This document shows positions 45,420 to 55,372 of a DNA stretch of 64,000 nt, in pieces. Origin of the DNA: Oscillospiraceae bacterium (GTDB taxonomy: Bacteria > Bacillota > Clostridia > Oscillospirales > Acutalibacteraceae); the NCBI GenBank assembly GCA_902802375.1, contig CADCLS010000001.1:1-64000 (forward strand). Direction: 5' to 3'. Numbering within the stretch: the first letter of the stretch is position 1; each line of letters begins with the position of its first letter. A model generated the notes under the pieces. The model was not told where the DNA came from. It saw only the letters and a list, made by a program, of their open reading frames with translations, and did not search any database. A program made the translations under genes and the position numbers.

Positions 45420-46693
45420 TTAACCTCCTTAGGACAAAGATTAAATACCGTATGAAGCTTAACGGTCTTTGCCGCGTTAATTACGGACTGCCTGTCAACC
45501 TTTGAAATTTGTATTGCGTAATCCTCAGGGGATATCATATTTTTTGAAGAACTTTTTACGGTGTACCAAGCGTCTATTGCTTCCTGGTGGTCACCGTATC
45601 CGTTTAATGCGTTTATTATGCTTATTTTTGAGGATTCAAATTCAAAATCAGTAAAATTACCGTTTTTCATTATTTCAAGCTGACGGAGTATCTCTGATTC
45701 GGCTTTTTTAGCATTTTTAGCCTCAACACCGCTGTCAACAATTAAATATCCTTTTCGTTTTTCAACAGAAGACGAGCAATAATAGCAAAGGCTTTGCTTT
45801 TCTCGAACATTTGTAAAAAGCCTTGAATAAGGTCCGCCGCCGAATATGTCGCACATTACCGTAAAGGCGGCGCTTGCTTTCTCATTTTCATCAATATCCG
45901 CCGAGAAACCCATTACAAGCTTGCCTTGCGTTATATCCATATACTCTTTCACGCGCTTTGCCGCATATAAAGGGCGTGTGGGACTGCTTGTTTTTACGGT
46001 TATAGCGTTACTTCTGTCTATTAAAGAAAGCCTCGATTTAACATCGTCAAAAACATTTTGCGGCAGGGAAGACGATATTACATTTACGCTAAGGGCCGCA
46101 CGGCTTATCATCTCTTGCCAAGCGGAAAATAGGCTTTCAGGCGTGATTTTCGCAACCTGCTCCTCTGTACCGCATTTAGGGATACCGTAAACATCATCCT
46201 TGAACATTTCTTCTATAAGACGGCGTCGCGCGTATAATCTCTTTTCGGCAATTTCGCCGCGTATATGCTCTATCGCCTTGCGCTTTTCACGCTCAACATC
46301 AGTCGTGTAAAACGCACCGTTTTCGGCGAGTGGTTCAAAAACAAGACTGTTTAATAGCTTTGCGGATTTTAGAATTAACTCTTCACCGTCAAGCGCGTAT
46401 TTATCATCTATCACCGAAATTCCGATTTTGAGAAGTTGATAGTCGCCAACCTTTTCGGCAGAAGCTGAAAGAGAGGCGGAATAAAGCTTGTTAAGCTTAA
46501 AATTAAGCTTCGAAAAATCCGGGTATTCTTTAGAACAGGTTGTAAGAATAAACGGCAGCAACGCAAATCCGGCAGCCTTTTCTTTTTCGATAGGCAGATA
46601 AAAATTATAGGAAATATATGTTGTCTTAAACCTATCGGTTTTTATAAAATATCCATTTGCCGAGTTACCAAGTGGAACACTGTTTTCAAGCAT
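45416..46693 (-). CDS. M16 family peptidase, inactive partner (YmfF-like)
   Basis: The start is ATG 46693 with GGAGG seven bases upstream, giving 425 residues. The fold is recognisable (DIFGGGPYSRLFTNVREKQS, LCYYCSSSVEKRKGYLIVDS), but no HxxEH motif is present in the N-terminal half. In M16 heterodimers one subunit often keeps only the substrate-binding Arg/Tyr region, as here. It overlaps the active partner by four bases. Confidence 0.88.
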   Translation of the reverse strand: MLENSVPLGNSANGYFIKTDRFKTTYISYNFYLPIEKEKAAGFALLPFILTTCSKEYPDFSKLNFKLNKLYSASLSASAEKVGDYQLLKIGISVIDDKYALDGEELILKSAKLLNSLVFEPLAENGAFYTTDVEREKRKAIEHIRGEIAEKRLYARRRLIEEMFKDDVYGIPKCGTEEQVAKITPESLFSAWQEMISRAALSVNVISSSLPQNVFDDVKSRLSLIDRSNAITVKTSSPTRPLYAAKRVKEYMDITQGKLVMGFSADIDENEKASAAFTVMCDIFGGGPYSRLFTNVREKQSLCYYCSSSVEKRKGYLIVDSGVEAKNAKKAESEILRQLEIMKNGNFTDFEFESSKISIINALNGYGDHQEAIDAWYTVKSSSKNMISPEDYAIQISKVDRQSVINAAKTVKLHTVFNLCPKEVK

Positions 46694-47282
46694 TTTTATC
46701 CTCCGAGCTTTCACCTAAGATTTTAACACCGAAATCGCGAAGCATTGAAGCGAGCATGCTGACCGGCAGGCCGTAAACATTAAAATGGTCGCCCGATATT
46801 CCGCTTACAAATATAGTGGATATGCCTTGTAAGGCATAAGCACCTGCTTTATCAAACGGGTCTCCGGTATTTATATATTCTTGTATTTCTTTGTCGCTTA
46901 AATTCCTGAAAGTAACCTCAGTAACTGCCGCGCGTGTATCGGATTTATTCTTTTTCATTACCGTAACACCGGTTATTACTTTATGAGTTTTGCCTGAAAG
47001 AGTACGAAGCATTTCTTTTGCTTGATGGTCGTCTTTCGGCTTGCCGAAAACTTGATTTCCGAGCACTACAACAGTATCGGCTGCGATGATTATACTATCA
47101 TCTGATACAGCGTTTTTTACAGCTTTTGCTTTTTCATACGATAGCCGTTTTATCTCTTCTTCCACCGGCACGGACTGATTTATTGTTTCGTCAATATCCT
47201 CTGTCATCACCGTAAAATCAATACCAAGCAGTGATAATAGCTCGCGCCTTCTTGGTGATTTTGAAGCAAGTATAATACTCAC
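46686..47282 (-). CDS. maf: Maf-like nucleotide pyrophosphatase
   Basis: The likely start is GTG 47282, with AAGGATG upstream, giving 198 residues; the first residues SIILASKSPRRRELLSLLG are the Maf signature. IIAADTVVVLGNQVFGKPKD and GDPFDKAGAYALQG are the other conserved blocks. Maf proteins hydrolyse dTTP, UTP and modified nucleotides. The first gene of the leftward operon, its end overlapping the next start. Confidence 0.92.
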   Translation of the reverse strand: MSIILASKSPRRRELLSLLGIDFTVMTEDIDETINQSVPVEEEIKRLSYEKAKAVKNAVSDDSIIIAADTVVVLGNQVFGKPKDDHQAKEMLRTLSGKTHKVITGVTVMKKNKSDTRAAVTEVTFRNLSDKEIQEYINTGDPFDKAGAYALQGISTIFVSGISGDHFNVYGLPVSMLASMLRDFGVKILGESSEDKNA

Positions 47283-47421
47283 AGGGCAACACATCCTTAA
47301 TACAAGTATTAAGTTTACCACAATTTATCGGTATTTGCAACATAAAACAATAGTTTTGCTTGTAATTAGATACAGTATATGGTATAATAACTGACAATAA
47401 TATGTATAGGTGGTTGATTTT

Positions 47422-47874
47422 ATGAAATGTCCATTCTGTGCTTTTGAAGAAAGCAAGGTAATAGATTCCAGACCCACAGACGAGGGCGAGCGTATAAGAA
47501 GAAGGCGTGAATGCCTTAAGTGCGGCAAGCGTTTTACAACCTATGAGATTATTGAAAGCTTACCTATTATAGTAATAAAAAAAGATAAGTCGCGTGAAGT
47601 GTTTGATAGGCAGAAGCTTATGACGGGTATGCTAAGAGCCTGCGAAAAGCGCCCAGTGTCTATTGAAACGCTTGATAAAGCGATAGACGACATCGAAACC
47701 GTAATTCAGAATTCGCTTGACCGTGAGGTAAAAAGCGATAAAATCGGTGAGCTTGTTATGGAGAAGCTTAAAGAAATAGACGAAGTGGCGTATGTTCGTT
47801 TTGCTTCTGTTTACAGGCAGTTTAAGGATATAAATACCTTTATGGCAGAGCTTAATAAATTACTTAAAAATTGA
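47422..47874 (+). CDS. nrdR: Transcriptional repressor NrdR
   Basis: The 150-residue protein begins [20 protein letters not shown] with the zinc ribbon (CPFC, then [12 protein letters not shown]) and continues with the ATP-cone domain ([20 protein letters not shown]). NrdR binds ATP or dATP and represses ribonucleotide reductase genes. ATG 47422 fits AGGTGG upstream. A TATAAT about 30 bp before supports a local promoter, divergent from maf. Confidence 0.96.
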   Translation: MKCPFCAFEESKVIDSRPTDEGERIRRRRECLKCGKRFTTYEIIESLPIIVIKKDKSREVFDRQKLMTGMLRACEKRPVSIETLDKAIDDIETVIQNSLDREVKSDKIGELVMEKLKEIDEVAYVRFASVYRQFKDINTFMAELNKLLKN

Positions 47875-47882
47875 GGCTTATA

Positions 47883-49538
47883 ATGGACGAATTTGAACTT
47901 TTGGCAGAATTATTACTGCCGGATATTGATAAAACACCTGATTATTATGAAAACCTGTATCCCGAGCGTAAATTGCCTGAGGGCGCGAGGGTGACAAGGG
48001 TAGCGCCAAGTCCTACCGGGTACCTGCATTTAGGCACACTGTTTACTGCACTCGTAAACAGAATAACGGCGACAACTTCGGGCGGAGTTTTTTACACAAG
48101 AATTGAAGATACCGATAAAAAGCGCGAGGTCGAGGGCGGTATTGAAGATATTATAGGAGGCCTCGAACGCTTCGGCATTTCTATTGACGAAGGCTTTATA
48201 AGCGGAGAAGAACAACGCGGTGATTACGGTCCTTATAAGCAAAGTGAGCGTGCCGAAATATATCAGTGCTACGCCAAAGAGCTTATACGAAGGGGGCTTG
48301 CTTATCCTTGCTTTTGTACGGCAGAAGACCTCGCTGAAATGCGAGAAAAGCAAGAAAATCAAAAGGTTCGCACCGGATATCACGGCGAGTATGCAAAACA
48401 CAGGAATATAACTTTTGCTGAGGCGAAAGCGTTTATAGAAGCGGGAAGACCCTTCACAGTAAGACTTCGTTCGCAGGGCGACGAAAGCCGCCGTGTGGTT
48501 TTCGATGATGTAATTAAAGGCAAAATAGAAATGCCGGAGAATGACGAGGATTTTGTAATTCTTAAGTCTGACGGTATACCGACATATCATTTTGCCCACG
48601 CGATAGACGACCATTTGATGCGGACAACCCATGTATTCAGAGGCGACGAATGGATATCTTCTGCACCGAAGCATTTAGAGCTTTTCCGGCTTTTAGGCTT
48701 TAAGCCTGTTAAATACGGTCATATTTCACCAATAATGAAGCTCGACTCAGGCGCCAAGCGTAAAATATCAAAAAGAAAGGACCCGGAGGCGGCAGTCCGA
48801 TTTTTTGCCGAGGAAGGCTATCCCACCGAGGCTGTAATCGAGTATCTTATGACTATTGCCGCTTCCGATTTTGAGGACTGGCGGCGCGCAAACCCCACTA
48901 CTGACTATAAAGCATTCAAATTCAATACCAAAAAAATGAGCGTTTCAGGTGCGCTTTTTGATAATGACAAGCTTAATGATGTCAGCAAAATAATTATTTC
49001 AAAGATGAAAAGCGGGGAAGTGTATAGTAAGCTTACAGCTTGGGCTAATGAGTTTGACGGTGATTTTTACACAATTCTCACACAAGAACCTGAGTATACA
49101 AAAAAAATGCTTGCTGTTGACCGTGACAACGCCAAAAATGCACGCAAGGATATTTCTAAGTGGCATGATGCAAGAAATTATTTTGCTTATTATTTTGATA
49201 GTCTTTTTGTTCCGGATTACTCCTTGCCTGAGCGTGTAACTGCGGATGATGCCAAAGCGTTTTTGACGGAGTATATTAAAGCTTACAGTGCTGAAGATGA
49301 CCGTCAGGCATGGTTTGATAAAATAAAGGCAATAGCACCTGAAATCGGATTTGCGGCTGAAACGAAAGAGTATAAAGCAAACCCCGAAGGCTTCAAGGGA
49401 AGCGCCGGGGATTTAAGCGGCGTTTTGCGCCTTGCAGTTACAGGAAGAGCCAATACACCGGACCTTTGCGGTATTATGAGCGTTTTGGGACGCGATAAAT
49501 GTGTTGCTCGCATAAATAATTATATCAATAGTATTTGA
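47883..49538 (+). CDS. gltX: Glutamyl-tRNA synthetase
   Basis: The 551-residue class I synthetase has the HIGH-type motif APSPTGYLHLGTL and the KMSKS-type KRKISKRKDPEAAV. About 38 residues precede the HIGH region, more than in most bacterial enzymes. It charges tRNA-Glu. It starts eight bases after nrdR and is followed directly by glnS, so the organism makes Gln-tRNA directly and GltX is probably the discriminating type. Confidence 0.94.
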   Translation: MDEFELLAELLLPDIDKTPDYYENLYPERKLPEGARVTRVAPSPTGYLHLGTLFTALVNRITATTSGGVFYTRIEDTDKKREVEGGIEDIIGGLERFGISIDEGFISGEEQRGDYGPYKQSERAEIYQCYAKELIRRGLAYPCFCTAEDLAEMREKQENQKVRTGYHGEYAKHRNITFAEAKAFIEAGRPFTVRLRSQGDESRRVVFDDVIKGKIEMPENDEDFVILKSDGIPTYHFAHAIDDHLMRTTHVFRGDEWISSAPKHLELFRLLGFKPVKYGHISPIMKLDSGAKRKISKRKDPEAAVRFFAEEGYPTEAVIEYLMTIAASDFEDWRRANPTTDYKAFKFNTKKMSVSGALFDNDKLNDVSKIIISKMKSGEVYSKLTAWANEFDGDFYTILTQEPEYTKKMLAVDRDNAKNARKDISKWHDARNYFAYYFDSLFVPDYSLPERVTADDAKAFLTEYIKAYSAEDDRQAWFDKIKAIAPEIGFAAETKEYKANPEGFKGSAGDLSGVLRLAVTGRANTPDLCGIMSVLGRDKCVARINNYINSI

Positions 49539-49551
49539 AAGGCAGTTTTTT

Positions 49552-51237
49552 ATGGAAGAAAACTTGATTTTATCGGATAATTCGGCACCGTCGAATTTTA
49601 TACACGATTTTATTGATGAGGACTTAAAAGAGGGCGTTTATAACAAGATTCAAACGCGCTTTCCTCCCGAGCCTAATGGTTATCTGCATATAGGCCACGC
49701 AAAGGCTATATGCATTGATTTCGGTACTGCTCAAAAGTACGGCGGCGTATGCAATTTAAGGTTTGACGACACTAATCCTACAAAAGAGGATGTTGAGTAT
49801 GTAGACGCGATAATGGAGGATATTAAGTGGCTTGGTTTTAACTGGGCGAATGTGTACTATGCCTCCGATTATTTCGATTTTATTTATGAGTGCGCCTTAA
49901 AGCTTATTGATAAGGGACTCGCCTATGTAGACGAGTCAACCGCGGACAAAATCCGCGAAATGCGAGGCACACTTACTGAACCCGGCACTGAAAGCCCTTA
50001 CAGAAACAGACCTGTTGATGAAACAAGAGAGCTTTTCAAAAAAATGACGGCAGGGGAAATCGAAGAGGGCAAAATGGTACTTCGCGCTAAAATTGATATG
50101 TCCTCTTCAAATCTTAATATGCGTGACCCGGTAATATATAGGGTACTTAAGGCACATCACCACAGAACAGGCGATAAGTGGTGTGTATATCCGATGTATG
50201 ATTTTGCGCATCCGTTGTCTGACGCTAAAGAGGGAGTTACCCATTCTCTTTGTTCACTTGAATTTGAAAACCACCGTCCGCTTTATAATTGGGTGCTTGA
50301 GGCGGCTGATATAAAGGGCGGACCCAGACAAATCGAGTTTGCAAGAATGAATGTAAACTATACCCTTACAAGCAAACGCAAATGCTTAAAGCTTGTCAAC
50401 GACGGACTAGTCTCCGGTTGGGATGACCCGAGAATGGCGACAATATGCGGTATGCGCAGGCGCGGTTTTCCGGCGGAAGCGGTAAGAGAATTTGTGGATA
50501 AAATAGGCGTTTCAAAGGCTTATAGCGTTATTGATTATGCACTTTTAGAGTCTTGTGTGCGTGATAATCTTAACCTTAACGCCGAGCGCGCTATGGCGGT
50601 GCTTAGACCATTAAGAATTATTATTGATAACTATCCTGAGGATAAAACTGAGGAAATCAGTGTTGAAATTAACCCCAATAAACCCGAACTCGGAAATAAG
50701 ACGGTTATATTCTCTCGCGAGATATTTATCGAGCAGGATGACTTTATGTTAGACCCTCCGGGCAAGTATTTCAGGCTTTGCCCACAAAAGGAAGTAAGAC
50801 TTAAAGGAGCATATTATATTAAGTATGCTTCCCACGAAACTGACGACGGCGGTAATATTACTACCGTCCATTGTACCTATGACCCGGAAAGCCGCGGCGG
50901 TGAAACGCCCGACGGAAGAAAGGTAAAAGGCACTCTCCATTGGGTAAGTAAGGATAGCGCTATAAAAGCCACAGTACGCCTTTACGATAGGCTTTTTAAT
51001 GTTGAAAACCCAAGCGACGAGGAGGGCGTTTCGTCCTTTGCAGATAATCTAAATCCAAATTCATTGGTAGTGCTTGACGATTGCCTTATAGATAAAGAAA
51101 TTGAAAATGCTAAACCCGGCGACACTTTCCAGTTTATGAGACAGGGATATTTCACCGTAGATAAGGATTCAAAGCCGGGAGAGCTTGTCTTTAACCGCAC
51201 TGTTGCCCTTAAAGACTCATTTGTGAAGAAAAAATGA
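49552..51237 (+). CDS. glnS: Glutaminyl-tRNA synthetase
   Basis: The 561-residue class I enzyme has PPEPNGYLHIGHAKAICIDF, the Gln-type RFDDTNPTKEDVEYV, and LTSKRKCLKLV as KMSKS-like loop, followed by the C-terminal anticodon-binding beta barrels (RLCPQKEVRLKGAYYIKY). It charges tRNA-Gln with glutamine. Its end overlaps the next start by four bases. Confidence 0.96.
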   Translation: MEENLILSDNSAPSNFIHDFIDEDLKEGVYNKIQTRFPPEPNGYLHIGHAKAICIDFGTAQKYGGVCNLRFDDTNPTKEDVEYVDAIMEDIKWLGFNWANVYYASDYFDFIYECALKLIDKGLAYVDESTADKIREMRGTLTEPGTESPYRNRPVDETRELFKKMTAGEIEEGKMVLRAKIDMSSSNLNMRDPVIYRVLKAHHHRTGDKWCVYPMYDFAHPLSDAKEGVTHSLCSLEFENHRPLYNWVLEAADIKGGPRQIEFARMNVNYTLTSKRKCLKLVNDGLVSGWDDPRMATICGMRRRGFPAEAVREFVDKIGVSKAYSVIDYALLESCVRDNLNLNAERAMAVLRPLRIIIDNYPEDKTEEISVEINPNKPELGNKTVIFSREIFIEQDDFMLDPPGKYFRLCPQKEVRLKGAYYIKYASHETDDGGNITTVHCTYDPESRGGETPDGRKVKGTLHWVSKDSAIKATVRLYDRLFNVENPSDEEGVSSFADNLNPNSLVVLDDCLIDKEIENAKPGDTFQFMRQGYFTVDKDSKPGELVFNRTVALKDSFVKKK

Positions 51238-51983
51238 TTAAAGTAAAAGAAATATTATCATATCTTGAAAATTTGTATCCGTGCGCGACTGCGTGCAGTT
51301 TTGATAATGTAGGTTTACTTGTGGGTGATGCTGAAAGCAATGTTAGTAAGGCGGTCGTCTCGCTTGACTGTGATATAAATACAGTGGATTTTGCAAAGAA
51401 GAATGGTGCCAATCTGATAATAACACATCACCCCGTAATTTTTGAGCCGATTAAATCAGTCAGGGAAAACGATATTGTTTTTAATTTGATTAAAAGCGGA
51501 ATATCTGTTATATCTATGCACACTAATCTTGATATAGGCACAGACGGTGTAAATGATACACTTTGTAAGGTTTTAGAACTTACGGATGTTGAGCCTTATA
51601 CTGCGGCGGACGGGTATTTGCTGAAAGCAGGTAAAACAGATAAGCATACGGCGGACGATTTTGCTCGCCACATTAAATTTAAGCTTGGCGGATGCGTTAG
51701 ATATGTTAAAGGGAATGAGCCTATCAATACCGTTCTTGTATGTTCAGGCTCAGGCGGTAGTTATATTGACGAGGCAATTTCCGGCGGATTTGACGCGTTC
51801 GTTACCGCGGATGTAAAGCATAATGTATTCATTTCCGCAATAAATTCGGGTATTTCTCTTTTTGACGGAGGTCATTTTAACACTGAAAATATTATCGTAA
51901 AACCACTTTGCAGCCGCCTGCAAGATAAGTTTAGTGATATCAAGTTTATTTCTTATAATCCCGATATAATAAAAACTTTATAA
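51234..51983 (+). CDS. NIF3-family protein (GTP cyclohydrolase 1 type 2 homologue)
   Basis: The 249-residue protein shows the metal-site pattern NLIITHHPVIFEPIK, VISMHTNLDIGTDGVN and DGGHFNTENI. These His, Asp and Glu residues bind two metals. The length is that of the short form without the inserted CutA-like domain. The biochemical function of the family is poorly settled. It overlaps glnS by four bases and is followed by a terminator. Confidence 0.9.
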   Translation: MIKVKEILSYLENLYPCATACSFDNVGLLVGDAESNVSKAVVSLDCDINTVDFAKKNGANLIITHHPVIFEPIKSVRENDIVFNLIKSGISVISMHTNLDIGTDGVNDTLCKVLELTDVEPYTAADGYLLKAGKTDKHTADDFARHIKFKLGGCVRYVKGNEPINTVLVCSGSGGSYIDEAISGGFDAFVTADVKHNVFISAINSGISLFDGGHFNTENIIVKPLCSRLQDKFSDIKFISYNPDIIKTL

Positions 51984-51986
51984 AGT

Positions 51987-52018
51987 AATGCCGGCGCCAT
52001 TTGGCGTCGGCATTTTTG
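51987..52018. terminator. Bidirectional terminator between convergent genes
   Basis: AATGCCGGCGCCA (51987-51999) pairs with TGGCGTCGGCATT (52002-52014), followed by TTTT. It serves the NIF3 gene and the convergent catalase gene. Confidence 0.85.
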
Positions 52019-52024
52019 TCTGGT

Positions 52025-52693
52025 TTACTTAAATGACGGCGGAGTTGTTTGTGTATCGGAAAACTTGTTGCCACCGGGTGACGGTTCTGACATACTGAAA
52101 TACATTTTAGCCGCTTTTGTTGTACCGAAATCGCGGTTTGAACCACTGTTTTGTACCTTGTTAAACGCTTCTCTGAAAAGAGCGTTATGAGCTTCCTCGC
52201 GGTTTAGCAGGAAGTCAATGGTTTCTCTTACCTTTTTATCTTCAATTTGCCTGTAAAGATATTCATATACAACCTTAGCTCTCTGTTCTGACGCAATATT
52301 CGAAAGTAAATCGGCGCACAGGTCGCCGGTTACCGATACATAATCGCTGGTCCACGAATAGCCTGAAGCATTTATCAGACCGGGATTGAGACCAAGTATT
52401 ACATGAGTTTGAATTTCGCCTGCGGGCACTTTTGTCGCATCTACATCGTGACCGTTGAGCAGGTTAATGGTTGTTGCCACCATTTCCATGTGACCGAGTT
52501 CCTCTGCCGCAATATCAAGGAATAAATCTTTGATTTCGGGGTCCTTTATTCTGAAGCTTTGCGACATATACTGCATTGCTGCTTTAAGCTCACCGTTGGC
52601 ACCGCCTAATTGTTCATGAAGTAAAGCCGCATACTGCGGATTTGCGCGTTCAACTTCAACAGGGTGAAATAACTGCTTTTCATGTTTGAACAT
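52025..52693 (-). CDS. Manganese catalase family protein (CotJC-like)
   Basis: The 222-residue protein has the dimanganese ferritin-like ligands in GGANGELKAAMQYMSQSF, DIAAEELGHMEMVATTIN and EQRAKVVYEYLY with NREEAHNALFREAF near the end. It is shorter than secreted catalases and matches the spore-coat-associated CotJC group, which suits an endospore former. It probably removes hydrogen peroxide. Confidence 0.9.
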   Translation of the reverse strand: MFKHEKQLFHPVEVERANPQYAALLHEQLGGANGELKAAMQYMSQSFRIKDPEIKDLFLDIAAEELGHMEMVATTINLLNGHDVDATKVPAGEIQTHVILGLNPGLINASGYSWTSDYVSVTGDLCADLLSNIASEQRAKVVYEYLYRQIEDKKVRETIDFLLNREEAHNALFREAFNKVQNSGSNRDFGTTKAAKMYFSMSEPSPGGNKFSDTQTTPPSFK

Positions 52694-52812
52694 AAATATA
52701 ACCTCCTTTTTCCTTATTGTTTACAAGTAAAAAAAGGTTATACAAAAAAATTATCATATTATACAAGCCTCTATTCATAATCTCAAACAGAGGATGAAAA
52801 GGGGATTTTTTT

Positions 52813-53574
52813 ATGCGATTTTTTATTGTTACAAAAAAACAGATAGCTTTAGCCACAGCTATTGTGGTCTGCGCGGCAATAGCTGTCATAACTTCTGTGT
52901 CGGCTTTTGCGGGAGCAGATAGAAAGCTTCCGATTTACTGCGTTGATACCGCCGAGAAAAAAGTAGCTATAAGCTTTGATGCTGCATGGGGAAATGACGA
53001 TACCCATACGCTCATAGAAATACTAAAAGAGTACGATGTCCCGGCAACATTTTTCGTAGTCGGCGCTTGGGTGGATAAATACCCTGAGTCTGTAAAAGAA
53101 TTAGCAGATGCAGGTCATCAAATACATAATCACTCAAACACACATCCGTATATGACTCAGTTGTCAACAGCACAAATGACGGATGAGCTTAATTCTTGCA
53201 ACGAAAAGATAAAGACAATAACCGGCGTATCGCCAACACTTTTCCGTCCGCCTTACGGCGACTATGACAACGCCGTAATAGAAACCGTAGGCAGTGTAGG
53301 TATGTATCCTATACAGTGGTCAGTTGACAGCCTTGATTGGAAAGAAAACGCCACAGCGGAGAGTATTTACAAACGGGTTACAAGCAGGGTGACAAACGGC
53401 AGTATTGTGCTTTTCCATAACGACGCCGACCACACCCCCGAAGCGTTGCCAAATATTCTGAAAACTCTAAAAGAACAAGGGTATGAGTTCGTATTCATAA
53501 ATGACCTTATTATGAAGGAAAATTATACAATAGACCATTCAGGCAAGCAGATACAAAACGCCGGAAATAATTGA
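52813..53574 (+). CDS. pdaB: Sporulation polysaccharide deacetylase (PdaB-like)
   Basis: The 253-residue protein has an N-terminal membrane anchor (QIALATAIVVCAAIAVITSV) and a NodB domain: ISFDAAWGNDDTHTLIEIL, QIHNHSNTHPYMTQL (metal His pair), LFRPPYGDYDNAV and IVLFHNDADHTPEAL. The DAAWGND form, with Asp where others have DDG, is typical of the PdaB sporulation group, needed for late spore stability. The deacetylase acts on cell-wall sugars outside the membrane. Confidence 0.92.
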   Translation: MRFFIVTKKQIALATAIVVCAAIAVITSVSAFAGADRKLPIYCVDTAEKKVAISFDAAWGNDDTHTLIEILKEYDVPATFFVVGAWVDKYPESVKELADAGHQIHNHSNTHPYMTQLSTAQMTDELNSCNEKIKTITGVSPTLFRPPYGDYDNAVIETVGSVGMYPIQWSVDSLDWKENATAESIYKRVTSRVTNGSIVLFHNDADHTPEALPNILKTLKEQGYEFVFINDLIMKENYTIDHSGKQIQNAGNN

Positions 53575-53600
53575 TTTGGCATTATTATAAGAAAAAAATA

Positions 53601-53635
53601 CCGCCCAGCATTTTGCAGGGCGGAAAACTTTTTGG
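53601..53635. terminator. Terminator between pdaB and mscL
   Basis: CCGCCC (53601-53606) with GGGCGG (53618-53623), an inner GCA/TGC extension, and A and T runs on both sides, serving the two convergent genes. Confidence 0.8.
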
Positions 53636-53641
53636 TATGTA

Positions 53642-54094
53642 TTATTCTTCTTCAAGATTAGATGTGCAGTGCGGACAACGGGTTGCATCTATGGCAATCT
53701 CGCTTTTGCAGAAGGGGCAGATTTTGGTAGTAACAACTTCTTCCTCTTCTTTTTTCTTTTTGCCTATGCTCATAAGCTTGTTCATAGCTTTAATCATAAT
53801 GAAAAGAATAAGCGCAATTATAACAAAGTTAATAATAGCAGTAATGAAAGCACCATAGTTAAGTGAAAGAGCGGTTGCGGCTTCCGCGTCAAGTCCCGTG
53901 TAATCAACCCAGGGAAGTTTGATAGTTCCGGCAACCTCAGCTCCGCCGATACTGTTAATAAGCGGATTGATAAAACTATCGGTAAGGGAAGTGACAATAG
54001 CACCGAATGCAGCGCCGATGATAACACCGATTGCCATATCCATTACATTGCCTTTAAGTGCGAATTTTTTGAATTCTTCAAAGAATTTTTTCAT
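53642..54094 (-). CDS. mscL: Large-conductance mechanosensitive channel with zinc ribbon tail
   Basis: The 150-residue protein has the MscL N-terminus (FALKGNVMDMAIGVIIGAAF), a second helix (FITAIINFVIIALILFIMIK) and then the basic-acidic linker KKKKEEEE. The last 30 residues form a zinc ribbon, CPFCKSEIAIDATRCPHC, in place of the usual C-terminal helix bundle end. MscL opens under membrane tension to release solutes. The ribbon lies in the cytoplasm and may couple gating to metal, redox or a partner. Confidence 0.93.
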   Translation of the reverse strand: MKKFFEEFKKFALKGNVMDMAIGVIIGAAFGAIVTSLTDSFINPLINSIGGAEVAGTIKLPWVDYTGLDAEAATALSLNYGAFITAIINFVIIALILFIMIKAMNKLMSIGKKKKEEEEVVTTKICPFCKSEIAIDATRCPHCTSNLEEE

Positions 54095-54341
54095 ATTTTT
54101 GCCTCCTGTTTTTTTAATTTTTTATATTATACTACATATTTGTACTAAATCAAACATTTTTTTGTTTCAATATGATTTTTTATGTTTTGTGGGAACTAAA
54201 CGGAAAATTAGAAATAATGTCAAAAAATGTCATATAATCGAGTAAATTGGCTGAAAATAATCTAAAAAAACTGGATTTAACTATTGAAATTTGAGGAATT
54301 ATATGGTAATATATGGATACAAAATTTTTGGAGGAATTAAA

Positions 54342-55121
54342 ATGGAGAAAAAATTAAAAGTAATTGTTGCGGATGATACGGCAGATTTAGGTCAAAATTG
54401 TGAGAGGTCGCTGAAAAGCTACGGTATGGATGTAAAGCTTTGTCCGAAAGACGGACTTAAGGTTATCGAAACGGTGAAACGCATAAAACCGGATGTGTTG
54501 CTTGCAGATGTTTTTATGCCAAATACAGATATTTTAGGTGTGCTCGCCGAGATAAATAAAATGGATGAAAAGGACAGACCTCTTGTTATGGCCATGTCAA
54601 GCTTTGATAACGAGAGGCTTGAAAAAGAAATGCTTCAAAGCGGAGCATCTTACTATTTTTTGAAACCTTTCGATTACAATACAATGGCGCAAAGAATAAT
54701 AAGGCTTTCCGGTTGGAAAAATGATGCCTCACCGATAGTAGTAAAAAATAATGTACTTACCGATTCCGAACTTGAAATTATGGTAACTGAGATAATTCAT
54801 CAGATAGGAGTACCGGCACATATTAAAGGTTATCACTATCTGCGTGAGTCGATTATACTTTCGGTTAAAAACAATGATATACTTAATTCGGTGACAAAAC
54901 TGCTTTATCCTACTGTGGCGAAAAAATATGGCACTACCTCATCCCGGGTTGAGCGAGCTATCCGTCACGCAATTGAAGTGGCTTGGGAAAGAGGGGATAT
55001 AGATGTCCTTAATTCGTATTTCGGTTATACTATACAAAACGACCGCGGAAAGCCAACAAACAGCGAATTTATCGCTATGATTAGCGATAAACTAAGATTA
55101 CAACTCAAAAGTGCGGGATAA
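54342..55121 (+). CDS. spo0A: Sporulation master regulator Spo0A
   Basis: The 259-residue protein starts at ATG 54342 with GGAGG eight bases upstream. The receiver domain ([35 protein letters not shown] with the phosphorylated Asp, [10 protein letters not shown]) is followed by the Spo0A C-terminal DNA-binding domain ([60 protein letters not shown]). It is diagnostic for an endospore-forming lineage. Confidence 0.97.
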   Translation: MEKKLKVIVADDTADLGQNCERSLKSYGMDVKLCPKDGLKVIETVKRIKPDVLLADVFMPNTDILGVLAEINKMDEKDRPLVMAMSSFDNERLEKEMLQSGASYYFLKPFDYNTMAQRIIRLSGWKNDASPIVVKNNVLTDSELEIMVTEIIHQIGVPAHIKGYHYLRESIILSVKNNDILNSVTKLLYPTVAKKYGTTSSRVERAIRHAIEVAWERGDIDVLNSYFGYTIQNDRGKPTNSEFIAMISDKLRLQLKSAG

Positions 55122-55222
55122 TTTTAACTTTAAGCGCAGCGGTATATCGTTGCGCTTAAAATGTTGAAAATAACACTTGATTTTATTGATTATTTGTTGT
55201 ATAATGCCGTCAGTGAATCTTT

Positions 55223-55309
55223 GCCGGAATGATGGAATTGGCAGACGTGCTGGACTCAAAATCCAGTCCTGGCGACAGGGTGCGGGTTCAAGTCCCGCTT
55301 CCGGCACCA
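55223..55309 (+). tRNA. tRNA-Leu (anticodon CAA)
   Basis: Acceptor GCCGGAA pairs with TTCCGGC, the anticodon stem CTGGA/TCCAG holds the loop CTCAAAA, a long variable arm (CTGGCGACAG) follows, and the T arm is GCGGGTTCAAGTCCCGC. CCA is encoded. The long variable arm confirms a class II tRNA. Confidence 0.96.
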
Positions 55310-55312
55310 TCT

Positions 55313-55347
55313 AAAAGGCAAGTTTAATAACTTGCCTTTTGTTTTAT
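55313..55347 (+). terminator. Terminator of tRNA-Leu
   Basis: AAAAGGCAAGTT pairs with AACTTGCCTTTT around TAAT, followed by GTTTTAT. Confidence 0.85.
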
Positions 55348-55372
55348 ATGAATTTTTTGGGGGGAGTTAATT

